Made by a program: the position numbers and the translations under genes
From: Natronococcus sp. CG52
GTDB lineage: Archaea; Halobacteriota; Halobacteria; Halobacteriales; Natrialbaceae
Length of the DNA: 64,000 nucleotides
NCBI RefSeq assembly: GCF_023913515.1
Contig: NZ_CP099391.1
Coordinates: 3,224,001-3,288,000, forward strand
Direction of reading: 5' to 3'
In this document: positions 27,153 through 36,600 of the stretch, one piece after another
Position numbering within the stretch: the first letter of the stretch is position 1
How the letters are laid out: each line of letters opens with the position of its first letter
The notes under the pieces: generated by a model
The model's database searches: none
Told to the model about the DNA's origin: nothing
What the model saw: only the letters and a program-made list of their open reading frames with translations

Positions 27153-27716
27153 TTACGGGTCGAACTCCAGGACGTCCCCCTCCTCAACTCCGCGCTCGGA
27201 GGTCCACTCGTAGACGACTTCCAGAACGTACTGTCCGCGACCGGGATAGATTTCTTCGGTCCCGTCTTCATCCGGCCCAGGCTCCGGCGCGTGGAAAATA
27301 CTCGTTATCACGCCCTCGTCATCGGCGAAAATGATGTCGATTCCAAACGACATGTCCGGCATGGCGAACGTCCGATCTTCGACCGTTTCGTAGACGAACA
27401 GCATGCCGCGGTCTTCGGGTAACTCTTCGGTGTCGCTGAGTCCGAGCCGCTGAAGCTCCTGCGTATCGGCGATAGCCGCCGTCACTTCACCCAGTTCGTC
27501 GCCGTCAGGTGTCGTCACGCGAACGTCGGTCGACTCGTAGTCCGCGTGAACCTCCGTCGAAGATTCGTCGTCGCTCGAGCCCGACTCCTTCGTCGTCCCT
27601 TCGCTTCCGTTGATAGCGTCGAGACATCCTGCGAGCCCGACGGAACTGAGGGTTGCAGCGAGTCCTGTTAGAACGGTCCGTCGGCCCGGGGCCGGTGAGC
27701 GCAGCGGAGTCATCAC
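27153..27716 (-). CDS. Lipoprotein with DUF192 domain
   Basis: A 187-residue exported protein. The N-terminus has a twin-arginine motif (GRRTVL) and a lipobox LAGC (Cys31), so it should be exported by Tat and lipid-anchored. A short Ser/Asp/Glu spacer is followed by a DUF192 domain (about 68-187) with DRTFAMPDMSFGIDIIFAD, matching the family's hallmark 'F-x-M-x-x-M/V-x-I-x-I-D-V-x-F' pattern. DUF192 proteins are secreted beta-barrel proteins of unknown activity. It diverges from trpB, with 326 bases between. Confidence 0.88.
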   Translation of the reverse strand: MMTPLRSPAPGRRTVLTGLAATLSSVGLAGCLDAINGSEGTTKESGSSDDESSTEVHADYESTDVRVTTPDGDELGEVTAAIADTQELQRLGLSDTEELPEDRGMLFVYETVEDRTFAMPDMSFGIDIIFADDEGVITSIFHAPEPGPDEDGTEEIYPGRGQYVLEVVYEWTSERGVEEGDVLEFDP

Positions 27717-28042
27717 GGTACGCTACCGATCACGGAGAGACTCATAAACGTTTGTTTAGATCCCCGTGAATATAACGTGCGAGACGGAAAGTCCGCGATC
27801 TACTCTCCCGGATTTATCTGGTTCGAGTGATTCGGAGAACGACGACCGTCTCCGACGGGAAGATGAATCACGACGGTCTCGAGGTACTTCCCGAAGCTAT
27901 CGGGGCGGAGTTCCACGTCACCCGAAACGGTGGACTCCCGGCGGGTCATCGAATGAAACCGACACGGCGGACAGTTCACAACAGCTAGCCACGGATCTCA
28001 TCCCACAGAACATACTTTACCCCGAGCGCGAAACACGAACCT
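27717..28042. other. Divergent intergenic stretch with the trpB promoter
   Basis: No protein-like frame. An unproven imperfect dyad (GACCGTCTC ... GACGGTCTC, about 27843-27880) lies here. The right end holds the trpB TATA-like box at 28013-28020; no tryptophan-rich leader peptide is seen. Confidence 0.4.
28013..28020 (+). promoter_or_regulatory. TATA-like box for trpB
   Basis: TACTTTAC is centred about 26 bases before the trpB ATG at 28043; no ribosome-binding site is present, so a leaderless transcript is expected. Confidence 0.5.
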
Positions 28043-29194
28043 ATGTCAAACGGAGAGTTCGAAGGCTACGGCGGCCGTCACGTGCCGGAACCGCTGCGAG
28101 AACCGCTCGAGCAACTCGCGAGCGCCTACGACGAGGTCGCGTCGACCGACGAGTTCCAGGCGGAGTTCCGCGACCACCTCGAGGGCTTCGCCGGCCGGCC
28201 GACGCCGCTGTACCACGCCCGCAACCTGAGCGAGCGCTACGGGGCCGAGATCTACCTCAAGCGCGAGGACCTGCTCCACGGCGGCGCACACAAGATCAAC
28301 AACTGTCTCGGCCAGGCCCTGCTCGCGAAGCGGGCCGGTCGGGACCGACTGATCGCCGAGACCGGTGCCGGCCAGCACGGCACGGCCACCGCGATGGTCG
28401 GCGCGCTGCTGGGCCTCGAGACGGAGATCTACATGGGCGCGAAGGACGTCGGGCGCCAGGAGATGAACGTCTTCCGGATGCGCCTGATGGGTGCCGAGGT
28501 CAACGAGGTCGAGCGCGGGAACGCCGGCCTGGCCGACGCCGTCGACGCCGCACTCGAGGACTTCGCCGAGAACGTCGAGGACACTCACTACCTCGTGGGC
28601 AGCGTCGTCGGTCCCGATCCGTTCCCGCGAATGGTCCGGGACTTCCAGTCGGTCATCGGCGAGGAAGCCCGCGAGCAGTTTCAGGAGCGAACCGGCGGAC
28701 TCCCCGACGCCGCGGTCGCCTGCGTCGGCGGCGGATCGAACGCCATCGGCCTTTTCCACGCGTTCCGCGAGGACGACGTCGCCTTCTACGGCGCCGAAGG
28801 CGGCGGCGAGGGGTCGGACTCGAGTCGCCACGCGGCCCCGCTCGCGAAGGGGAAAGACGAGGTCATCCACGGGATGAAGACCCGCGTCATCGACGACGAG
28901 GTCGACGTCCACTCCGTTTCTGCGGGTCTCGACTACCCCGGCGTCGGCCCCGAGCACGCCATGTTCCGGGCCGTCGGTCGCTGCGAGTACACCGGCGTCA
29001 CCGACGACGAGGCGCTCGCCGCGTTCCGGGAACTGAGCGAAACCGAGGGGATCATCCCGGCGCTCGAGTCCAGCCACGCGGTCGCTCGAGCGATCGAACT
29101 CGCCGAAGCGGGCGACCACGAGACGATCCTCGTGAATCTCTCGGGTCGCGGTGACAAGGATATGGAGACCGCAGCGGCGAAATTCGACCTCTGA
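28043..29194 (+). CDS. trpB: Tryptophan synthase beta chain
   Basis: A 383-residue protein with the standard TrpB features. It condenses indole with L-serine using PLP: Lys84 in HGGAHKINN binds PLP, Glu106 in [11 protein letters not shown] is the acid/base residue, and the [12 protein letters not shown] loop holds the phosphate. It is the TrpB1 type by length (TrpB2 is longer). No trpA, trpC or other tryptophan gene is adjacent, whereas haloarchaeal trpCBA genes are usually clustered, so this may be a second copy. The preceding gene is divergent and the next one downstream is a pseudogene on the other strand. Confidence 0.95.
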   Translation: MSNGEFEGYGGRHVPEPLREPLEQLASAYDEVASTDEFQAEFRDHLEGFAGRPTPLYHARNLSERYGAEIYLKREDLLHGGAHKINNCLGQALLAKRAGRDRLIAETGAGQHGTATAMVGALLGLETEIYMGAKDVGRQEMNVFRMRLMGAEVNEVERGNAGLADAVDAALEDFAENVEDTHYLVGSVVGPDPFPRMVRDFQSVIGEEAREQFQERTGGLPDAAVACVGGGSNAIGLFHAFREDDVAFYGAEGGGEGSDSSRHAAPLAKGKDEVIHGMKTRVIDDEVDVHSVSAGLDYPGVGPEHAMFRAVGRCEYTGVTDDEALAAFRELSETEGIIPALESSHAVARAIELAEAGDHETILVNLSGRGDKDMETAAAKFDL

Positions 29195-29235
29195 GCGGGG
29201 CGGGGACGTCCCGTCTCGCGGACGCCGGTTTCCAG

Positions 29236-29790
29236 TTACAGGTAGTTTCCGACGACCGCTCCGGCCGGGCCGAACGCTGCGGGATAACCGGGACCGGCGA
29301 CGAAAATCGCCGACGGCGGCGTCGGACCGGCGGAACCGCCGCCGCTCGCGGTGAAGACGATCGCACCGGCGAGTGCGACGGGCAGGTAACCGGCCGCGAC
29401 GGTGAGACCGTGTTTTGCGGCGCTGGTCGCCGGGAGCCGCGGCGACCCGGCCCGAACGACGACGCCGGCCGGGAACAGCAGGAGCGGCGGGATCGCGAAG
29501 AACGCCGCGCTCACCTCGCTCATCGTCGAGACGAGGTTGACGGTCTCGGCGCCGAACAACGCCGAAATCGTGCTCTCGGAGAAGTGCGCGCTGCAGAACA
29601 GCTAGCCGACCATCCGCCAGTCGCCGGAGATGCCGGTGACGACGGCCACGAGTTGCGCCAGCGTCGACTCGCGGGCCGCTCCGCCGGTGAGGACGTAGAA
29701 GACGGCGTAGCCGACGAGCCAGGCACCGACGCCGGTCACCGTTCCGCGACGGATCGGAAGCCGTGCCGACTGCTCGTCCGTGGAAGTCGC
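29236..29790 (-). pseudogene. Multi-helix membrane protein with an in-frame stop codon (DUF7978-like)
   Basis: Read on the minus strand, a continuous frame of about 180 codons has one in-frame TAG at 29602-29604. Upstream of it the frame reads GAWLVGYAVFYVLTGG and DWRMVG; downstream it reads LFCSAHFSESTISALFGAE and ends with three hydrophobic segments to the stop at 29236. Related haloarchaeal proteins have a tryptophan at this place (Val-Gly-Trp-Leu-Phe), so a single TGG to TAG change explains it. The 5' end is uncertain: no ATG fits well, and I set it near 29790. Likely family: a haloarchaeal membrane protein (DUF7978-like). Confidence 0.55.
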
Positions 29791-29866
29791 CGTGCTGAAG
29801 TGCGGTCGGATCGGAGGAATTCTCGAGTCGATTATCGGTCGGTATCCGTCGCGAACGGTCGGGCCG

Positions 29867-30049
29867 TTACAGAATCGAGGTGCCGATGGCGGCGGCGGCG
29901 AGGCCGAGCACGACGATCGCGAGCACCGCGTCGCCCGCGGTTCCGAAGCCGCCGACCGTATCTTTCGTCGTCGCGACCAGGGCGATCATGCACGCGCCCA
30001 TCGCGAGCAACACGAGCGCCGCGTACACGAGATAGATCGACGAGATCAT
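29867..30049 (-). CDS. Small two-helix membrane protein
   Basis: A 60-residue hydrophobic protein (MISSIYLVYAALVLLAMGAC at the start, VLAIVVLGLAAAAIGTSIL at the end) with two membrane helices. Function unknown. A longer frame starts at 30070, but 30049 is a better fit because the extra residues are polar and the helix begins right after Met-Ile-Ser-Ser. It is divergent from the gene at 30142, 92 bases apart. Confidence 0.55.
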   Translation of the reverse strand: MISSIYLVYAALVLLAMGACMIALVATTKDTVGGFGTAGDAVLAIVVLGLAAAAIGTSIL

Positions 30050-30141
30050 ATTTCGGCACAGTTTTTCCACCCTAGTAAGCGTTTGGAAGCAGATCGTCGG
30101 TGATCGAACGATTATAATGCGTTCGTTTGTTATAGGCTTCC

Positions 30142-30540
30142 ATGCGGATGGAACTGCGGGTGTGTAAGCACTGTTACAACGGCGATCACGGCAACCCCCA
30201 GAAGACGGCGGTCACGGAGGACATGGTCGCCTGCGCCAAGCGAATCCGGGAGTACAAGGACCTCATCGGCATCGACTCGCTGTACATCTCGATGGTCGAG
30301 GAGGGCGACCGCGGCGGCGCCGAGGCGCTGACCGTCTACGTCGCGAACATCGAGAACGATCAGATCCAGATGAACGACACGCAACTGGTGATGGAGGACG
30401 GCGACGGCAATACCCTCGTCTACCCCGAGCCGGACGACATCCTCGAGGTACTCACGCGAAACATCGATCAGATCGCCGAACAGACGCGACAGGACGTTAC
30501 GGTCGAACTCTCGCCGGATAGCGAACAGATTCTCTCCTGA
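30142..30540 (+). CDS. Small protein with an N-terminal Cys-x2-Cys, unknown
   Basis: A 132-residue acidic protein with CKHC close to the N-terminus (VCKHCYNGDHGNP), a possible metal site. The rest is acidic alpha/beta sequence (YKDLIGIDSLYISMVEEGD) with no family that I recognise. A TATA-like ATTATAATGC at 30111-30120 sits about 27 bases before the ATG. The start could also be the internal ATG two codons later. No operon partner. Confidence 0.65.
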   Translation: MRMELRVCKHCYNGDHGNPQKTAVTEDMVACAKRIREYKDLIGIDSLYISMVEEGDRGGAEALTVYVANIENDQIQMNDTQLVMEDGDGNTLVYPEPDDILEVLTRNIDQIAEQTRQDVTVELSPDSEQILS

Positions 30541-30732
30541 ACCGTCGCTACGATTCTGTCCGCCGGCTCCGAGGATCTTCGACCGTTCCGTTTCGCACAG
30601 GGTGCGAACGTACCCCAGAGAGCTCTACCAACCCAGATGGAGGTGATACGACGCGCGCGTACATAATCAGGCCTGTTCGAATCTCGAAAACGAGCGGCAG
30701 GTGCCGACCCCGTCGAACAACGGGCGGCGGGC

Positions 30733-31239
30733 TCAGTCGCAAGTGGAGCCGAGCGCCGTGTTCTCGCCGGTCACGCTGGTCAGGGTCTGGAGATAGTCGT
30801 CGAGGTCGAGGGCGAAGGCGGCGTCCGTCGGAAGGTCGATCCAGAAGAATTCGAACTGCTCTCCGCGTTCCGCACCCGTCCCGGTAACGGTGTGGGTCCA
30901 TGCGTCGCGCTGTTCGTGGATCGATGCGCGAAAGAAGCTCCTCACGTACCGCTTCGGTGGGGACTCGCGCCGAGTCCAGACGTCGGTGGTCAGGTGCTGC
31001 AGGTCTTCGATGGTCGCCAGTCCGCTCTCCTCGACGATCTCTCGGTACACGGCTTCGTCCGGCGTTTCATCGGTCTCGACCGTTCCTTTCGGTATCTGGA
31101 GACCGTCGTGTCCGGGCCCTTCGAACACGAGCAGCTCCGACTCGTTTCTGGTAATATAGGCGCAAGCTTTCTTGACGTGCGTTACGTTCTGAGAGGATAT
31201 ATTGACGAACGGTATCCCCAGTCGTATAGTAGTAGTCAA
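30733..31239 (-). CDS. NUDIX hydrolase
   Basis: A 168-residue protein with a perfect Nudix box, GTVETDETPDEAVY followed by REIVEESGL (G-x5-E-x7-R-E-U-x-E-E-x-G-U), which binds the metal that hydrolyses nucleoside-diphosphate derivatives. The substrate is not visible. The start is unusual: the frame opens with TTG at 31239, and a TATTATACC box lies about 23 bases before it. No ATG or GTG lies between this and the conserved THVKKACAYITR segment, so either TTG is used or an upstream start is needed. Confidence 0.8.
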   Translation of the reverse strand: MTTTIRLGIPFVNISSQNVTHVKKACAYITRNESELLVFEGPGHDGLQIPKGTVETDETPDEAVYREIVEESGLATIEDLQHLTTDVWTRRESPPKRYVRSFFRASIHEQRDAWTHTVTGTGAERGEQFEFFWIDLPTDAAFALDLDDYLQTLTSVTGENTALGSTCD

Positions 31240-31349
31240 ATATCTCCCTAAAGGTATAATAAGTGAAAACTACCCATAAAGGTGCGAGTATATTCGACGG
31301 ATGTTTGTGAGCCCGGGGAGAAACGGCGGGCCGAACCGCGGCAGTCGCG

Positions 31350-32357
31350 CTATTCGCTCGAGCCGCCGTCGGTCGCGACGCCGTCGCGCTCGGCCTGAAT
31401 CTGCCGTTCGCGCTGTTTCAGGTAGCGCACTCGCAGGATGTTGCCGTACATCGAGAGCGCGAGGCCGACGAACAGCACGAGGATGCCGACGTTGATGGCG
31501 ATGGTCCGGAAGATGTTTCCCTCGGCGAACGCGAGCGAGTCCGGAATCGGATAGCCGCCGTAGGTCATACTCCCGGCAAGCGCGCCGGCGACGCCGATGA
31601 TGACCATCGCGCCCATGACGTTCGTCGCCCACTTCCAGGTCGGCTTGAGACGCAGCTTCTCGATCCCCGTCGTTTCGTGGTCGTCGGGATTGCCGTGGAA
31701 GTTCGGCGTCTGGTCCTTCGGCAGGAACGCCTTCATCTCGACCGGGTAGAACGCCGGATGGCAGGCGTGCTCGAAGGTGTGAAACATCACGCCCATCAGC
31801 ATGATGACCCCGAGCAGGCCGTGGAAGGCGACGAAGCCCATCACGACCGACTGGGAGTTGTAGAACTCCATCAGCAACGTCTTCTGCCAGATGAGCAGCC
31901 CCGAGATCATCAGCAGGACGAGTTCAACGGTGAAGATAGCGATGACGCCCTTGCCGACGTACGACAGCAGCGGGATCTCGTCGGCCTTGTAGCCCGCGAA
32001 CTGCTTGGCGTTGGGGTGGCGCTCGTCCGCGTAGCCGAGGGCGAACTTCACGTCCTGGACGAACGCCATCACGTCCGCCTTCAGATCCGGCAACACCGCA
32101 CCCAGATTGGACCGACTCGAGGTCCGAAGCAGCATGTACAGGACCCAGAAGACGGTCAACAGGATGAGCGCGAAGCCGGCGACGCGGTGGACCGTGAGCA
32201 CCCACGAGTTGCCGCCCATCAGCTCGACGAGCCACCACAGCTCCGCGTTAAAGGCGATGGCGTACCCCGTAAAGAACAGGAAGAACACCGTCAGCGCCAG
32301 CAGCGAGTGGAACGTGGTCGTCACTCGAGAGAACTTCCCGTGATCGAGGTTCGTCAC
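31350..32357 (-). CDS. Formate-dehydrogenase-type cytochrome b subunit
   Basis: A 335-residue integral membrane protein. Several hydrophobic helices and histidines (His17, His57-like WVLTVHRVAG, FHGLLGVIML, MFHTFEHACHP) are positioned to bind two b-type hemes as in the gamma subunit of formate dehydrogenase N. It is the last gene of a four-gene minus-strand operon: it overlaps the preceding gene (32354) by four bases (ATGA). It would take electrons from the iron-sulfur subunit to the quinone pool. Confidence 0.85.
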   Translation of the reverse strand: MTNLDHGKFSRVTTTFHSLLALTVFFLFFTGYAIAFNAELWWLVELMGGNSWVLTVHRVAGFALILLTVFWVLYMLLRTSSRSNLGAVLPDLKADVMAFVQDVKFALGYADERHPNAKQFAGYKADEIPLLSYVGKGVIAIFTVELVLLMISGLLIWQKTLLMEFYNSQSVVMGFVAFHGLLGVIMLMGVMFHTFEHACHPAFYPVEMKAFLPKDQTPNFHGNPDDHETTGIEKLRLKPTWKWATNVMGAMVIIGVAGALAGSMTYGGYPIPDSLAFAEGNIFRTIAINVGILVLFVGLALSMYGNILRVRYLKQRERQIQAERDGVATDGGSSE

Positions 32358-32965
32358 GCGCGATCACCTCCGCTCGAGCGGTCGCTTCCGGAAGATTCCA
32401 GGTCTTCCGACGTTCGCCTCGTTTCACTCGGCTCACCGCCGTCGGAGCGCACCTCCGACGAGGATCGCGAACCGTCCCCGGAGCGCTTCGCGCTCCGACG
32501 CGGATCGCGCTCGCTTCGCTCGCGCTCGCCGTTGGTTCGCTCACCGCCGTCGGTCGCGACGTCGGCGTCGGCGCTCCGCGGCGGCTGCATGCGATCCGCG
32601 AGCCGTCGGAACGCGGCCCAGTGGATCACCACCATCACGATGATGAAGATCCCCATGATCACGTCGGCGAAGTGGATCAGGGCGATCAGCGCGTTGAGCA
32701 CCGGCTCCGTGTTGCCGGCGACCCACTCGGAGCCGATCCCGCCGCCGCCGACCGTCGGTCGAACGCGCATGACGGTCTGGTAGAACGGCCCCTGGAAGAG
32801 CCAGACGGAGCCGACCGCGACGACGACGCTCGTGACCGCGGCGATCCAGAACGCCGCCCTGTCGGAGAGTCCGCCCGTCGCCTCGTCGGTCGTCGCCCGC
32901 GGATCGGCCGGCCGGTCGGAGCCGCCGTCGCGTTCCGCGTCGGAGTGTGTCGGCTCGCCGGTCAT
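32354..32965 (-). CDS. Small membrane subunit of the formate-dehydrogenase-like complex, with palindrome-expanded tail
   Basis: A 203-residue protein with two or three hydrophobic helices (about residues 38-62 and 92-118; VSVVVAVGSVWLFQGPFY, ADVIMGIFIIVMVVIHW). It sits between the ferredoxin and cytochrome b genes and overlaps each by four bases. From about residue 140 the protein turns into low-complexity Ser/Arg/Asp/Glu sequence, encoded by the tandem GC palindromes at 32441-32530. Function: presumably a membrane anchor; I do not recognise a named family. Confidence 0.75.
   Translation of the reverse strand: MTGEPTHSDAERDGGSDRPADPRATTDEATGGLSDRAAFWIAAVTSVVVAVGSVWLFQGPFYQTVMRVRPTVGGGGIGSEWVAGNTEPVLNALIALIHFADVIMGIFIIVMVVIHWAAFRRLADRMQPPRSADADVATDGGERTNGERERSERDPRRSAKRSGDGSRSSSEVRSDGGEPSETRRTSEDLESSGSDRSSGGDRA
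32441..32530 (-). repeat. Cluster of GC-rich palindromes inside a coding sequence
   Basis: Hairpins in a row: GTCGGAG-n5-CTCCGAC at 32441-32459, GGAGCG-CTTCG-CGCTCC at 32480-32496, and a run of GCTCGC/GCGAGC units to about 32527. The first has the same arms as the hairpin in the broken gene at 54160-54175. They are in the last third of an open frame, so the palindromes are translated. Confidence 0.5.
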
Positions 32966-33636
32966 GACTCGAAGAGGTCGGCGTCCTCACCGAAGATGAT
33001 CCGCATGGACTCCTCGTTGAAGAACGTCCCGCTGTCGCGTTTGTCGAGTTCGTCGGCGATGTCGCCGGCCGAGCCGACGAGCAGCGCGTTCGTCGCGCAC
33101 TCGTCGACGCAGGCCGGCGCTTTTCCGACGTCCTGGCGCTCCTTGCAGCCGGTACACTTGTCCATCGTCCCGCCGGTGCCGACGATGTCGGCCGACCCGT
33201 CGTTGCTCTCGGGGAACTGCGGCGCGCCGAACGGACAGCCCGAGAGGCAGTACTGGCAACCGACACAGAGGTCTTCCTCGAGGTCGACGAAGCCGTCGTC
33301 GCTCTTCCGGAGGGCGTCGGTCGGACAGACCGAGACGCAGGGCGCCTCCGCGCAGTGATAACACTGCATCGGCAGGTTCGTCTCGCCGGGGTTGACGCCG
33401 TCCTCGAGGGCCTCGGTCTGCTGGCCGTTGTAGCCGTCCTCGGCTTCGCGGCCCTCGAGCATCTTCACGACGTCGATCCGTTCGCGTTTGGGGTCGACGT
33501 CCCAGGTTCGCTTGCACGCGACGACGCAGGCGCCGCAGTCGATACAGGCCTCGACGTCGGGGAAGAGGCGCATCCCCTCCCCGACGCCCATCGTCCCGTC
33601 GCCGATTCGGTTCCGTTGTGGTTCGTTCGTTGACAT
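32962..33636 (-). CDS. Iron-sulfur (four 4Fe-4S cluster) subunit, FdhB/NrfC-like
   Basis: A 224-residue polyferredoxin with four cysteine clusters in order: CIDCGACVVACKRTW (start), CYHCAEAPCVSVCPTDAL, CVGCQYCLSGCPFGAP and CTGCKERQ ... CVDECAT. This is the pattern of beta subunits that carry electrons from a molybdopterin subunit to a membrane cytochrome b. It begins six bases after the alpha-subunit gene ends and overlaps the next gene by four bases, so it is one operon. Confidence 0.92.
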   Translation of the reverse strand: MSTNEPQRNRIGDGTMGVGEGMRLFPDVEACIDCGACVVACKRTWDVDPKRERIDVVKMLEGREAEDGYNGQQTEALEDGVNPGETNLPMQCYHCAEAPCVSVCPTDALRKSDDGFVDLEEDLCVGCQYCLSGCPFGAPQFPESNDGSADIVGTGGTMDKCTGCKERQDVGKAPACVDECATNALLVGSAGDIADELDKRDSGTFFNEESMRIIFGEDADLFES

Positions 33637-33642
33637 TGTCTG

Positions 33643-36600
33643 TTAGTCGTCTGCGAGCATGTCGTGCTCCCGTACGTCGAACTGTTTCTGGAGCCCGAGC
33701 CCTTCCTCGTCCTGCGGGAAGTCGATGAATTCCATGTCGTACTCCTCGATCCGTTCCGGCGTGGCCGGCAGGACCCTGACCATACCGACCTTCGTCTCCT
33801 GCATCTGGGTCTCGGCGTCGAACCCGCTGGCGGTGATGAGGTTCGCGGAGTCGCCGATCGCCATGGGTTCCGTGCCGTCGGGCCAGTTGTCGCGCTGGTC
33901 CTTACCGCCGAAGACGCCGCCCCAGTGGTACGGCAGGAAGATCTCCCGCGGATGCGGCTCGGCCGTCTCGGTCCGGTAGTCGACTTTCGCCTTCACGAGG
34001 ATCGCGCTCTTCCCGCTGTCGGCGGGTTCGATGATGACCATGTCCTCGCCGCCGGTGATCCCGAGTTCCTCTGCCATGTCGGGGTGGATCTCGGCGTACA
34101 TGTGCGGCTGGACGTCGGCCGTGAGGCGGTTGTTACGCGTCTCGGAGCCGCCGCCCTGGTGTTCGACCTGGCGTCCGGAGGTCATGATGACGTCGAAGCC
34201 CTCCTCGTGAACGCGCTGGGTCGCTTCCTGCTGAGTCGCGGCGTTGTTCTGGTCGAGACGGAAGACGTTCTGCTGGTGGCCGTTCGCCGGCCACTCCTCG
34301 GTGATCCCGAGGTGCGGACTCTGAATCGGCTCCCGGTGGATCGGGACGGTATCGAGGAAGTTCCACGCGACAGCGCGGGCCTTCCCGCGACCCGTCGGCG
34401 GATCGGGCTGTTCGTTGTCGAACTGCTCCCAGAACTCCATGTCGAGGTCGTGGCCGTACTCCTCCTCGAGCGCCTGGGCCGCGTCGAACGCCGAGTACTC
34501 GTCGCTGAGCGCGTACTCGACGGGGAGCGACATCTGGTGGGGTTCCGTGACGTCGTCCGGGAGGGTCGTCGTGTAGTGGGGGTACTGGGGAACGCCCTCG
34601 ACCTCGCCGTCCCACCACTCGGGTTCGTACGGCTCGCGGAGCAGGTCGAGGCCCTCCTCGCCGTGTTCCTCGTAGGTTTCGCTGAGCGGGTACTCCTGGT
34701 CGATGTCCATCTCCTCCCACTCTTCGGGGGTAGGTGCCTCGATCCCCCAGTTCGTCCGGAAATCGTGGCCGCCCTCGCGGGGGTCCACGTCGTCGCGCCA
34801 GATGATCGGCGTCCCGGTGTGACCCTCGCCCCAGTAGGGCCAGGGGAGCATCCAGTACTCGCCGTCGACCGGGGTTCCCGGCGCGTCGGCGCGCAGATTC
34901 TCGGTGGTAAAGAGGTGGTCGTTGTCCCGGTGTTGCTGGAGCTTCTCGGGGGACTGCTGGTAGCCGATCGAGCGAGCGCCGAGGTTGATCTCCCGAAGCG
35001 CGTCCTCGTAGGTGCTCTTCCCGTTGTACATCCCGTCGCCCGTACCCCAGTTGAAGTGCTCGCCGAAGCCGAGGGTCTCGGCGAGTTCCTGGATGATCTG
35101 GAGGTCCGGCTTGGAGTTGTGCGCCGGCGGGCCGGCGGGTTCGCTCCACTGAACCGACCGGTGTGTGTTCGTCAGCGACCGGTAGTGTTCGTACTGGCTC
35201 GAGGCCGGCAGCAGGAGGACGTCCGAGTCGTCCGGCAGCGTGCCGGCGACGGCGGGGAAGACGTCGACGACGACCAGCAGGTCGAGCGCCTCCATCGCCC
35301 GCTTCATCTTCTCCATCTCGCTGATGGAGTTCGCCGAGTGACCCCAGAAGAAGACCATCTTCAGCGGGTCCGGCTGGTAGAGGTTCGACTCGTGGAGTCG
35401 ATCCTCCTGGCCGAGCGCCGCCTCGTACCAGCGAGCGACGGTGAGCCCGGGCTGGAACATCATCGACCGGGTCGTCACATCCTCCGGTCGGTGCGAGTCC
35501 TGTTGCTCCTCCCCGAGTTCGTCCTGCACCTCGAGGTCGACCTCGGCGGGCGGGATCGTCTCCTCCTCCTCGCCGAGTTCCTCCCAGAGGTCCTCCGGCA
35601 TCGACCCGAATCGGTCGTAGAGTTCGTCGAAGTCCGTGCTGCCGTCGGTCCACGGACTCTCGGTCCAGACGTTCGCCCAGTGGGTCCACGACCCGGCCGA
35701 GGTCACCGAGTAGTAGCCCGGCAGGTACTCGGCGTCGACGCCGAGATCGGTCGCCCCCTGGACGTTCGCGTGGCCGCGCATGACCTGGAGGCCGCCGCCG
35801 CTCCGTGCGGCGCTGCCCGAGGCCAGGCTGAGCAGGGCGTACGAACGGATGTTCTGGGTGCCGTTGTTGTGCTGGGTGCCGCCCATCGCCCACTCGATCT
35901 GGACGTTGGGCTTGTTCTCGATAATCATGTCGCCGATCTCCTCGAGTTCCTCGACGCCGATCCAGGTCAGCTCGGAGACCGTCTCGAGGTCGTACCGGTC
36001 GAGTTCCTCGTAGGCGTCCTCCCAGCCCTGAACGCGGTCGTCGAGCATCTCCTCCTCGAGTTCGCCCTGCTCGTCGAGGTAGTTGATCAGCCCCATCATG
36101 ATCGCGACGTCCGTGCCGGGCCGCATCCGATAGAAGTAGTCGGCGTGAGAGGACGTCTTCGTGTAGCGGGGGTCGATCGAGACGATCGTGCCGCCGCGGG
36201 CCTGCCCTTCGAGAATGTGCTGCATCGCGACCGGGTGGGCTTCGGCCGGGTTCTGCCCGATAATGATGTTGAGATCGAAGTTGCGGTAGTCGTTGACCGT
36301 GTTCGTCATCGCGCCGAAACCCCAAGTGTTCGCGAGACCGGCGACGGTCGGCGAGTGACAGATCCGGGCCTGGTGGTCGACGTTGTTCGTGCCCATGAAC
36401 GCGCCCAGTTTGCGGAACGCGTAGGCCTCCTCGTTGGCGTGGTGGGCGCTGCCCAACATCATGACGCTGTCGGGGCCGTACTCCTCGAGGATCTCCTCGT
36501 ACCGCTCGGCGATGAGATCGTACGCCTGGTTCCAGGAGATCTTGCGCCACTCGCCGTCGACCTTCCGCATCGGATGCTTGAGTCGCTTCGGCGAGTGTTC

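Noticed and set aside
27766-29154. Long Arg-rich plus-strand frame overlapping trpB in another phase
   Set aside because: Composition is Arg/Gly/Pro-rich and matches nothing; trpB explains the bases completely.
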